A DNA stretch of 64,000 bases, taken from positions 2,342,501 through 2,406,500 of the forward strand of contig NZ_CAKLBX010000001.1 in NCBI RefSeq assembly GCF_920987055.1, read 5' to 3'. Every line of letters begins with the position of its first letter. Position 1 is the first letter of the stretch. The stretch comes from Novosphingobium sp. CECT 9465 (GTDB taxonomy: Bacteria; Pseudomonadota; Alphaproteobacteria; Sphingomonadales; Sphingomonadaceae). This document shows, piece after piece, positions 9,120 to 16,507 of the stretch. A model generated the notes under the pieces. It did no database searches, was not told the DNA's origin, and saw only the letters and a list, made by a program, of their open reading frames with translations. Made by a program: the position numbers and the translations under genes.

Positions 9120-11150
9120 ATGTCCGGCATGGACGTGAAAGCCTTGATCTTGCGTTGGGGGATTGCAGGGTTCCTGCTCCAGACGCTCGCCGCCTCCAGC
9201 GCAGTGCATGCCAATGATGCGCCCGTAGCTGCCGATAGCAGCGGCGGCGCGGATTGGGATCGTGCGCGCGCCAACCTCGTCTCCAGCCAAAGCGGGCCGA
9301 TGATGGGCGCGGTTGAACGCTGGAAACTGCTCACCTCGTCCAATCGCTTCGGCTTTTCGGACTATTCCACTTTCGTGCTGACATATCCTGGCTTCCCGGA
9401 TGAGGAAAAGCTGAGCCGCTACGCCGAACTGGCGCTTGAACGCGCACCGGCGGACGCGGGCCGGGTTGCCGCCTATTTCGACCGCAAGCCTCCGCTGACC
9501 AACGCAGGCCGCGCGCAATATGCGCTGGCGCTGATGGCGCTGGGCCGGCCCGAAGCGCGCGAAGCTGCGCGCGCGGCCTGGCGCGGCGGCGCGATGAGCG
9601 ATGCTGCCGAATCTGCGATTCTTTCGTCATGGGGCACCAGCCTGACGCTGGACGATCACGATGCGCGAATGGACGCGCTGCTGTGGGCAGGCGCGCCGGA
9701 ACAGGCCGCGCGGCAACTCGTGTGGGTCAGCCCCGCGCGCAAGGCCATCGATGGCGCGCGGCTTGCCGCGATGCAGGGCGGCGATCCGTTTGGCGCGGCA
9801 GTGGGCATTTCCGGGCAGAAGCTCAACAGCGATCCGGGCTTTGTATTCCAGCGTGTGCGGCAATTGCGCAAATCAGGACAGGGCGCAGCCGCCCGGTCGC
9901 TGCTCGCCAACCGTCCGCTGCTGGCGCGCATGCCGCTTGATCGGGAAAAGTGGGTCGAGGAACTGCTGATCAATGCGCGCGCCGCCGTCAATGCAGGCGA
10001 TGCGCGCAGCGCGATGCGGATTGCCGCCGGGATCGACGATGCTTTCGCTTCGGGGGAGGATGTCAGCCAGTCGTCATACGAGCTGCGCGACGATTACACA
10101 TCGTTGATGTGGCTGGGCGGAACGCAAGGCTGGTTCAACACCGGCGATTATGCAGGCGCGGCCCCGCTGTTCTGGCGCTATGGCGCAGCCGCGCGCACGC
10201 CGGGCACCCGTTCCAAAGGGTTCTACTGGGCGGGCAAGGCCGCCGCCAGAGCGGGCAATCAGGCTGAGGCACGGCGCTATTTCGAAATGGCAGCGCAATA
10301 TGCCGATCAGTTCTATGGTCTGCTCGCGCTGGAGCGGCTGGGCCGCCCGGTGCCCACATTCTCCACCGATTCCACCGCGCAAGTCTCGCCCGACGAACGC
10401 AGCCGGTTCTATGCGCAACCGCTGACGCTGGCGGTGCGCGAAGTGGCGCGCGGGGCCGATTGGCGCACTACGATCCGCTTTTTCAAGGAAGTGGCCGAAC
10501 AGCAGCAGAGCGAAGGCCAGCACATGATGGTGGCGCAACTCGCGCGTGACCTCGGCCGCCGCGATCTCGGAGTGATCGTGGGGCAGGCCGCCGCCGCGCG
10601 CGGTTTCCTCGATTTTCAGCACATAGCTTTCCCGCTGATCCCGGTCCCGCCGGGCCATGAAAGCAAGTGGACCGCAATTCACGCGATCAGCCGCCAGGAA
10701 AGCCAGTTCGCGCAAAACGCGATGAGCCACGCGGGCGCGCGCGGGCTGATGCAACTGATGCCCGCCACCGCCAACGAACAGGCAGGCAAGCTTGGCATGT
10801 CGTACAGCACATCGGCGCTGATCGACGACGCCAGCTACAACATCATGCTCGGCTCCGGTTACTTCCAGCGCATGCTCGATTATTACGGCGGCTCTTGGCC
10901 GCTGGCCGTCGCCGCCTATAACGCCGGCCCCGGAAACGTGAACAAGTTCCTGCGCGCCAACGGCGATCCCCGGAATGGCGGCGTGGACTGGGTGGAGTGG
11001 ATCGAAAAGATCCCGCTCTCCGAAACGCGCAACTATGTGCAGCGCGTGCTGGAAAACGCGGTGGTCTATGAAGCGATGAACCCGCAGTTTGCGACGTATC
11101 GCGGGGCGAACCCGATGAGCTACTTTATTGGGAAGCGGGAGCCGGGGTGA
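9120..11150 (+). CDS. Soluble lytic murein transglycosylase (Slt70-like)
   Basis: Periplasmic protein of 676 residues that cleaves peptidoglycan glycan strands, forming 1,6-anhydro ends. An N-terminal hydrophobic signal (GIAGFLLQTLAASSAVHA) leads into a long alpha-superhelical region. The C-terminal SLT domain starts near residue 515, with the catalytic Glu at about 525 in SRQESQF, then GARGLMQLMPATA and the substrate-groove AAYNAGPGNV. AAGGAG lies twelve bases before the ATG at 9120. Its products fit the recycling genes at 26.7-29.0 kb. Confidence 0.93.
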   Translation: MSGMDVKALILRWGIAGFLLQTLAASSAVHANDAPVAADSSGGADWDRARANLVSSQSGPMMGAVERWKLLTSSNRFGFSDYSTFVLTYPGFPDEEKLSRYAELALERAPADAGRVAAYFDRKPPLTNAGRAQYALALMALGRPEAREAARAAWRGGAMSDAAESAILSSWGTSLTLDDHDARMDALLWAGAPEQAARQLVWVSPARKAIDGARLAAMQGGDPFGAAVGISGQKLNSDPGFVFQRVRQLRKSGQGAAARSLLANRPLLARMPLDREKWVEELLINARAAVNAGDARSAMRIAAGIDDAFASGEDVSQSSYELRDDYTSLMWLGGTQGWFNTGDYAGAAPLFWRYGAAARTPGTRSKGFYWAGKAAARAGNQAEARRYFEMAAQYADQFYGLLALERLGRPVPTFSTDSTAQVSPDERSRFYAQPLTLAVREVARGADWRTTIRFFKEVAEQQQSEGQHMMVAQLARDLGRRDLGVIVGQAAAARGFLDFQHIAFPLIPVPPGHESKWTAIHAISRQESQFAQNAMSHAGARGLMQLMPATANEQAGKLGMSYSTSALIDDASYNIMLGSGYFQRMLDYYGGSWPLAVAAYNAGPGNVNKFLRANGDPRNGGVDWVEWIEKIPLSETRNYVQRVLENAVVYEAMNPQFATYRGANPMSYFIGKREPG

Positions 11151-11221
11151 GGCGGCGTTTCTTTTAATTATCAACTCTGGCGACTTCGATACTTAATTGG
11201 CTGACCTTGAGGAGCGGCAGG

Positions 11222-12100
11222 TTGGATTGGTTTGACGAAAAACTGAAAGCTCTTGAAAATGAGCGCAATTTCAAGCTGCGTGTTTTTCGTAGGATAATCG
11301 ATGAAAAGGGAAATCCGATTCCTCGCAATCCCGCAAAGTTGAAAGCAGAAAAGGCGAAATTCCTAAAGTCGAAAAAATTGGCATTAATCGGCCGACCGAG
11401 TGAACAAAAAAAGAGATCCTACTCCGGCGGATTGCCGCTTCTGCCTTCTGAGATTGCTTGGCCGATGGTGGACGAAACACCTTTCGTGTTTGTTTGCCAG
11501 ATTGATCTATCTGAAATTTCGATTGAGGATAAATTCAAGTGGATGCCAGACAAGGGAACAATTTTCTTCTTCGTCGCGCCGAGCACCTGCGACGAAACGG
11601 CTCCTGAACTTTTTCGTGTCATTCATTCCTTCGACAGCACTGATCACCAACATCCGCTTCCAGTCGGGGGTGCCCCTCCCTATCCTCGCTTCGATTTCAC
11701 ATTCGAAAGCGATTTTACATATGATCTGGAATTCAGTGCATCTGCACTGCAACATGATGATCAAGTTGAATTCGATAATTGGGCTTACGAAGTCAACGCT
11801 GCAATAAAATCGCATACAAAGTGGCAACTCGACGGATGGCCGTGCGACCTTCAGTCCAACAAAGATATGCCGCGAATTTGCGAAATGCGCTACCGGAACC
11901 TTACCGACGATGATCGTGGCGTACTAAAAAGCCAGAATTTTAGCAATTCCCTTGCGGATTGGGTATTTATCGGCCGAGTACATCGGACTGGATTAGACTC
12001 ACCTTGGGCACACTATCATTGTGGCTATTTCTGGGTGAGAAAGAGTGACGCTAAGCGTGGTGATTTTTCAAAAGTGATGTTTTTTACGCAGTCAGATTAG
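11222..12100 (+). CDS. DUF1963 (YwqG-like) family protein
   Basis: Protein of 292 residues. The pattern SGGLPLLPSEIAWPMV, then FVCQIDLSEI and DKGTIFFFVA matches the DUF1963/YwqG family, cytosolic proteins of unknown function. I use a TTG start at 11222 because AGGAG lies seven bases upstream; a second TTG at 11207 has no such site. The gene is clearly poorer in GC than its neighbours, with many A/T-ending codons, and sits alone between slt and greB, which suggests recent acquisition. Confidence 0.72.
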   Translation: MDWFDEKLKALENERNFKLRVFRRIIDEKGNPIPRNPAKLKAEKAKFLKSKKLALIGRPSEQKKRSYSGGLPLLPSEIAWPMVDETPFVFVCQIDLSEISIEDKFKWMPDKGTIFFFVAPSTCDETAPELFRVIHSFDSTDHQHPLPVGGAPPYPRFDFTFESDFTYDLEFSASALQHDDQVEFDNWAYEVNAAIKSHTKWQLDGWPCDLQSNKDMPRICEMRYRNLTDDDRGVLKSQNFSNSLADWVFIGRVHRTGLDSPWAHYHCGYFWVRKSDAKRGDFSKVMFFTQSD

Positions 12101-12146
12101 TGCGCACAGCTTCTATCGCCCCCTATCTTTGCATTAAAGCCACCCC

Positions 12147-12638
12147 ATGAAGCCTGACGGTCACCCCATTACCCCCGCCGGATTTGCCGCCTTGCGCGCC
12201 CGCTACGATCATCTGCTGGGCACCGAACGCCCGGCCATTGTCGAGATCGTCAGTTGGGCCGCTGGGAATGGCGACCGGTCGGAGAACGGCGATTATCTCT
12301 ATGGGCGCAAGCGGATGCGGGAGATTGATCGGGAGCTGGCGTTCCTGGCGCGGCGGATGAAGGCGACGCGGGTGGTCGATCCGGCGCGGATGGAGGATCG
12401 CACGCGGGTGCTGTTTGGCGCGACCGTGGAGATTGCCGACGAGGACGACGCCCGGCGCGTGCTGACCATCGTGGGGGATGACGAGCAGGATGCTACCAAC
12501 AACCGGATCGGCTGGAGCGCGCCGATTGCCAAGGCGCTACGCGGGGCGCGGGTGGGGGATTTGCGGATCGTGCGGCTGCCTTCGGGGGAGAAGGAATGGG
12601 AGATCATGAGCATTTCCTATCCAGACGCCACAGGCTAA
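12147..12638 (+). CDS. greB: Transcription elongation factor GreB
   Basis: GreA/GreB family factor of 163 residues that stimulates cleavage of backtracked RNA in stalled RNA polymerase. The N-terminal coiled-coil has ITPAGFAALRARYDHLL and the tip motif GDRSENGDYLYGRKRMREIDREL, whose DYLYGRK form is GreB-like. The C-terminal FKBP-like domain has VLFGATVEI and IGWSAPIAKALRGARVGD. It is the first gene of a four-gene rightward operon with short gaps or overlaps. Confidence 0.93.
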   Translation: MKPDGHPITPAGFAALRARYDHLLGTERPAIVEIVSWAAGNGDRSENGDYLYGRKRMREIDRELAFLARRMKATRVVDPARMEDRTRVLFGATVEIADEDDARRVLTIVGDDEQDATNNRIGWSAPIAKALRGARVGDLRIVRLPSGEKEWEIMSISYPDATG

Positions 12639-12648
12639 AGCGTTACCC

Positions 12649-13278
12649 ATGAAACAGGGTCGCTTTTACATCATGCGCCACGGCGAGACGGTTTATAACG
12701 CCACACGCCGCATTCAGGCCAACAACATCCACACCCCGTTGACGCGGCAGGGCTTTGAACAGGCGGTGGCGATGGGCTGCGCGTTACGGGCCGAACTGGG
12801 TGAGAGTCCGCAAGTGACGCTGCACATTTCCGATACGGGCCGCGCGTTGCAAACCGCCGCGCTGATCGCCGAGGAACTGGGGATCGACTGGTTCGCCGGA
12901 CGGCGCACGATGGACCTCAAAGAGATCGATATGGGATCGTGGTACGGGCGGTCGTACAGGGAAGTGGAAAGTGAAGTCGGCCCGGTCCTGATCGAGGACC
13001 ACCTCCTGCGCCCCGCCCCCGATGGCGAGGACTATCCCATGATCGTCGCACGCCTGAACCGCTGGCTGGATGAACTTGGTGATCCCGGAGGCGATCATAT
13101 CGTGGTGATGCACGGCATTTCCAGCCGGGTGCTGCGCGGGATGATGGGCGGCTATCCGGTTCATCCCGTTCACCGCGCGCCGATTGCGCCATCCCTGGTG
13201 CAAGGGTCAATCACGCTGGTCGAACACGGGGCTGAGCGCACGATATTCGGTTCCGAACACGGGATAGAGCACGCCTGA
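12649..13278 (+). CDS. Histidine phosphatase family protein
   Basis: Protein of 209 residues of the phosphoglycerate-mutase-like branch. The catalytic YIMRHGETVYN carries the phosphoacceptor His at residue 10, and the second active-site His lies in VVMHGISSRV. The substrate cannot be told from sequence; members act on sugar phosphates, cobalamin precursors or proteins. It starts ten bases after greB and its stop overlaps the next start (TGATG). Confidence 0.88.
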   Translation: MKQGRFYIMRHGETVYNATRRIQANNIHTPLTRQGFEQAVAMGCALRAELGESPQVTLHISDTGRALQTAALIAEELGIDWFAGRRTMDLKEIDMGSWYGRSYREVESEVGPVLIEDHLLRPAPDGEDYPMIVARLNRWLDELGDPGGDHIVVMHGISSRVLRGMMGGYPVHPVHRAPIAPSLVQGSITLVEHGAERTIFGSEHGIEHA

Positions 13279-13457
13279 TGGCGGAAATCGTCAACCTCCG
13301 GTCCGTCCGCAAGGCCAAAGCCAGAACTGCACAGGAAAACGAGGCACAAGCCAACCGCGCAAAGTTCGGGCGCACCAAGGCCGAAAAAGCGCGCGACAAG
13401 ATCGAGGCTGCGCGTGCCACGCGGAAGATTGACGGCGCGCTGCGGGAAAAGCCATGA
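13278..13457 (+). CDS. DUF4169 small protein
   Basis: A 59-residue, strongly basic protein starting MAEIVNLRSVRKAKAR and rich in Lys/Arg/Ala throughout, the form of DUF4169, small alphaproteobacterial proteins of unknown role. The ATG overlaps the stop of the phosphatase gene (TGATG) and its own stop overlaps the next start (ATGA). Tight coupling on both sides is the strongest evidence that it is real. Confidence 0.82.
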   Translation: MAEIVNLRSVRKAKARTAQENEAQANRAKFGRTKAEKARDKIEAARATRKIDGALREKP

Positions 13458-13936
13458 GGAAACTGCTGGCGTTCGCCGCGCTGACCCTGGCAGGAACCGC
13501 TGTCGCGCGCGACAGCCTCGGCATATTCGGTATATGGGGGGCATTCCACGATCCCGCCGTGCCGCGCTGCTATGCCATTGCCACGGCCCAGAAAATCGCG
13601 GGGCGCAAGCAGGAATTCCAACCCTATTTCACCGTTGGACACTGGCCCGCGCGCGGCATTCGTGGCGCGGTGCATGTCCGGCTGGCGCGGCGATTGGCAG
13701 CGGGTTCCAAAGTGATCGTATCGTTCCCCGAAGCCAATTTCGCGTTGCAGACCGGGCAAGCCGATGCCTGGCCGACCGACCAGACCGCCAACGCCGGGAT
13801 TATCGCGCAGATGCGCAGCGCCCGGTCGATGGTGGTAATCGCGCGCGGCGCCGATGGGCGGACGTTCCGTGACAGCTATCCGCTCAAAGGTGCGGCTTCG
13901 GCCATGGATGCGGCGGCGCTGGGTTGCGCGCGTTAA
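13454..13936 (+). CDS. Exported protein of unknown function
   Basis: Protein of 160 residues with a clear signal peptide (KLLAFAALTLAGTAVA, predicted cleavage near residue 18). The mature part has one Cys near the start (VPRCYAIATAQ) and one three residues before the end, which could form a disulphide. The repeated alternation of short hydrophobic strands (AVHVRLARRLAAGSKVIVSF) suggests a beta-sandwich. I do not recognise the family with confidence. It is the last gene of the greB operon and is followed directly by the long repeat. Confidence 0.7.
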   Translation: MRKLLAFAALTLAGTAVARDSLGIFGIWGAFHDPAVPRCYAIATAQKIAGRKQEFQPYFTVGHWPARGIRGAVHVRLARRLAAGSKVIVSFPEANFALQTGQADAWPTDQTANAGIIAQMRSARSMVVIARGADGRTFRDSYPLKGAASAMDAAALGCAR

Positions 13937-14200
13937 TACCAACTTGCAGTGATCCTGACCCATGAGGACGTTTTTTGGCGGTTCTCGGCAAGGAGCGTCC
14001 GAAGGGGTGATGTGGTTCATCATTCCGAGGGCGCGACGCTGTCCGAGGACCGCCAAAAATCGCCCGCAGGGTTGTGCTACCCCGCCCGCTGGACAGCGTC
14101 GCAGCCTTGCAACGATGAACCACATCGCCGCTTCGGCTGCTCCTCGCCAGCGAGCGGGGTAGCACAATCCTCATGGGTCAGGATCACTGCAGGTTGGTAT
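13936..14200. repeat. 265-bp nested inverted-repeat element
   Basis: The ends are 33-base inverted repeats (13936-13968 and 14168-14200) differing at one base. Inside, 13967-13988 is complementary to 14043-14064 (19 of 22), and 14068-14092 is complementary to 14147-14171 (23 of 25). This gives two hairpins side by side on the outer stem, a three-way junction. A further 36-base pair (14009-14044 with 14091-14126) makes the two hairpin loops largely complementary to each other. The left end overlaps the last base of the stop codon of the upstream gene. No protein is credible here. Confidence 0.85.
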
Positions 14201-14205
14201 CAGAC

Positions 14206-14236
14206 GAAAAAGGGCGGACCTTTCGGCCCGCCCTTC
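14206..14236 (-). terminator. Rho-independent terminator of the porin-like gene
   Basis: Read on the minus strand, an 11-bp GC-rich stem (AAGGGCGGGCC with GGTCCGCCCTT) closes a GAAA loop and is followed by TTT. It lies 24 bp after the stop of the outer-membrane barrel gene at 14260. Confidence 0.85.
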
Positions 14237-14259
14237 CTTTGCTTGCGCGTTCTGACGGA

Positions 14260-14934
14260 TCAGAAGCGGACGCCGACGCCCGCCATCACCGAGTGACGAT
14301 CGGTATCGATGCTGAAGCGGCTTGAATCCGGGGTATCGCCGTTGAAATCAAATTCGGCTTCGCCAAGGTTGGTGTACTTGTATTCGACCTTCACGAAGGC
14401 GTTCGAACCGACCTTCTGTTCAACGCCAGCACCTGCGCGCCAGCCATCGGTGTCAAGGCGCTGACGCAGATTGGTCGTGCCATCGGTGCCCTGCAGGTTG
14501 AAGCGGGCGTTGCTGTAGCCGCCCTTCACGTAAAGCAGGGTCTCAGGCGACATGGCATAACCAAGGCGACCACCGAAGTAGTACTGGCGCCCGGCATCAA
14601 CGCGACCGAGATTGAACACGGTCGGCTCGTCGTTGTTGTAATCGCGCGATGCGCTGCTGTCGGTGATTTCGGCTTCGGCGCCGACGATCATGTTGGTGCC
14701 AAGCGGGATGTCATAGCCGACAGCGCCGCCGTATTCGACGCCGTCGATCGACTGCTTGATGTCGCGGTCGGTGTCGATGTCTTCGCTGCTGCCCGAACGG
14801 ATGTGGTCATAGCCGACCAGCGCTTCGGCGTGGAAACCGCTGAACGCTTCTGCCGGGGTGGCATCCTGTGCGAAGGCGGGAGCCGAGGCGGCAAGGGCGG
14901 TGCCAGCGGCGAGAATTGCGCAGATCTTCTTCAT
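14260..14934 (-). CDS. Outer-membrane beta-barrel protein (Omp25/OmpA-barrel type)
   Basis: Protein of 224 residues with a signal peptide ([21 protein letters not shown], cleavage before QD). The mature part alternates aromatic and Gly-rich beta strands ([52 protein letters not shown]) and ends with the C-terminal Phe typical of outer-membrane barrels ([10 protein letters not shown]). It resembles the eight-strand porin-like proteins of alphaproteobacteria. GGAG six bases before the ATG at 14934 decides the start over the ATG at 14946. Confidence 0.88.
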   Translation of the reverse strand: MKKICAILAAGTALAASAPAFAQDATPAEAFSGFHAEALVGYDHIRSGSSEDIDTDRDIKQSIDGVEYGGAVGYDIPLGTNMIVGAEAEITDSSASRDYNNDEPTVFNLGRVDAGRQYYFGGRLGYAMSPETLLYVKGGYSNARFNLQGTDGTTNLRQRLDTDGWRAGAGVEQKVGSNAFVKVEYKYTNLGEAEFDFNGDTPDSSRFSIDTDRHSVMAGVGVRF

Positions 14935-15181
14935 GGTAAACTCCATTCAACCAATTCCTGCCGGGCCATTTGCATTGCGTTGCGGCACGACAGTCCTCAC
15001 CCAAATGGCCGAAGCACGATCCGGTTTCCTGAACCTGAGACAACAAGAAGGTGTTGTAAATCAGTCACATTTTTGCGACGAACCGAGTGTAGATTGCGTC
15101 AATGTACGGGAACCTCCGCCGCATTGCGGTATTCGCGCGCCTGTGTTTGCGCGAATGGGCGCAAATCCCTATATGCGCGCG

Positions 15182-16483
15182 ATGGATTCCCACATCGACA
15201 CCATTCGCCAGCCCGCGGCACACATGCCCATTCCGGGGCACATCGATCCCGTTCCCGTTCCGCGCGAGGTTACGCCGCGCGACGATGGCCGGATCGACCT
15301 GATCGGCCTTCCCCGCAAGCAGATCGCCGATATCTTTGCCGAGGCCGGGCTGGATGCCAAGGCGGCAAAGCTGCGCGCCAAGCAGGTCTATCACTGGATC
15401 TACCACCGCGGCGTGATCGATTTCGATGCGATGACCGATATCGCCAAGACCATGCGCCCGTGGCTGGCCGAACGCTTCGTGATCGGCCGCCCGGAAATCG
15501 TCGAGGCACAGGTCTCCACCGATGGCACCCGCAAGTGGCTGCTGCGCACGGCGGACAAGCATGACTTCGAGATGGTGTTCATCCCCGATGCGGATCGCGG
15601 AACCCTGTGCGTGTCCAGCCAGGTTGGCTGCACACTCAATTGCCGGTTCTGCCATACCGGCACGATGCGGCTGGTGCGCAACCTGACCCCGGGCGAGATC
15701 GTCGGGCAGGTCATGCTGGCGCGCGATTCGCTGGGAGAATGGCCGAAAGGTGGCAATGACACCCGCGTTCCCACGATGGCGGGCCTGGATTTTGATGACG
15801 AGGACGAGGACGAAGGCGAATATACCGCCGACGGGCGCCTGCTCACCAACATCGTGATGATGGGCATGGGCGAGCCGCTGTATAACTTCGACAACGTGCG
15901 CAATGCGCTGAAGCTCGTGATGGATGGCGATGGGCTGGCGCTGTCGAAGCGCCGGATCACGCTCTCCACCAGCGGCGTCGTGCCGATGATGGCGCGCGCA
16001 GGAGCAGAAATCGGCGTAAACCTCGCCGTCTCGCTCCATGCCGTCACCAAGGAAGTGCGTGATGAGATCGTGCCGATCAATCGCAAATACGGCATCGAGG
16101 AACTGTTGCAGGCCTGCGCCGATTACCCCGGCGCATCCAACGCGCGGCGCATCACGTTCGAATATGTGATGCTGAAGGACAAGAACGACAGCGATGACGA
16201 TGCGCGCGAACTGATCCGCCTGATCAAGCAGTACGATCTGCCAGCCAAGGTCAACCTGATCCCGTTCAACCCGTGGGATGGCGCTGCCTACGAATGTTCA
16301 ACCCCGGAACGGATAAAGCGCTTTGCCGAGATCGTGTTTGCGGCGGGCATTTCCGCTCCGGTCCGCACCCCGCGCGGACGCGATATCGACGCTGCCTGCG
16401 GCCAGTTGAAGACCGCCGCGGAAAAGAAGAGCCGCGCCGAACTGGACCGGCTGGCCGAAGAAAAGCAGGCCGCGCTGGGCTGA
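15182..16483 (+). CDS. rlmN: 23S rRNA (adenine2503-C2)/tRNA A37 methyltransferase RlmN
   Basis: Radical-SAM methyltransferase of 433 residues that makes 2-methyladenosine in 23S rRNA and some tRNAs. The SAM/iron-sulphur motif is [14 protein letters not shown] (CxxxCxxC), followed by [24 protein letters not shown] and NLAVSLHA. The methyl-carrying Cys is probably that of DAACGQL near the C-terminus. An acidic insert ([11 protein letters not shown]) before the GMGEP motif is common in alphaproteobacterial forms. The start is uncertain: ATGs at 15173 and 15182 both lack a good ribosome-binding site. Confidence 0.95.
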   Translation: MDSHIDTIRQPAAHMPIPGHIDPVPVPREVTPRDDGRIDLIGLPRKQIADIFAEAGLDAKAAKLRAKQVYHWIYHRGVIDFDAMTDIAKTMRPWLAERFVIGRPEIVEAQVSTDGTRKWLLRTADKHDFEMVFIPDADRGTLCVSSQVGCTLNCRFCHTGTMRLVRNLTPGEIVGQVMLARDSLGEWPKGGNDTRVPTMAGLDFDDEDEDEGEYTADGRLLTNIVMMGMGEPLYNFDNVRNALKLVMDGDGLALSKRRITLSTSGVVPMMARAGAEIGVNLAVSLHAVTKEVRDEIVPINRKYGIEELLQACADYPGASNARRITFEYVMLKDKNDSDDDARELIRLIKQYDLPAKVNLIPFNPWDGAAYECSTPERIKRFAEIVFAAGISAPVRTPRGRDIDAACGQLKTAAEKKSRAELDRLAEEKQAALG

Positions 16484-16507
16484 ACCCTTGCGCGGCTGAT
16501 CTTTGCT

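Noticed and set aside
13211..14167. Leftward open frame of 318 codons across the greB operon end and the large repeat
   Set aside because: It is antisense to three coupled genes and runs through the inverted repeat; repeated peptide fragments come from the palindrome.
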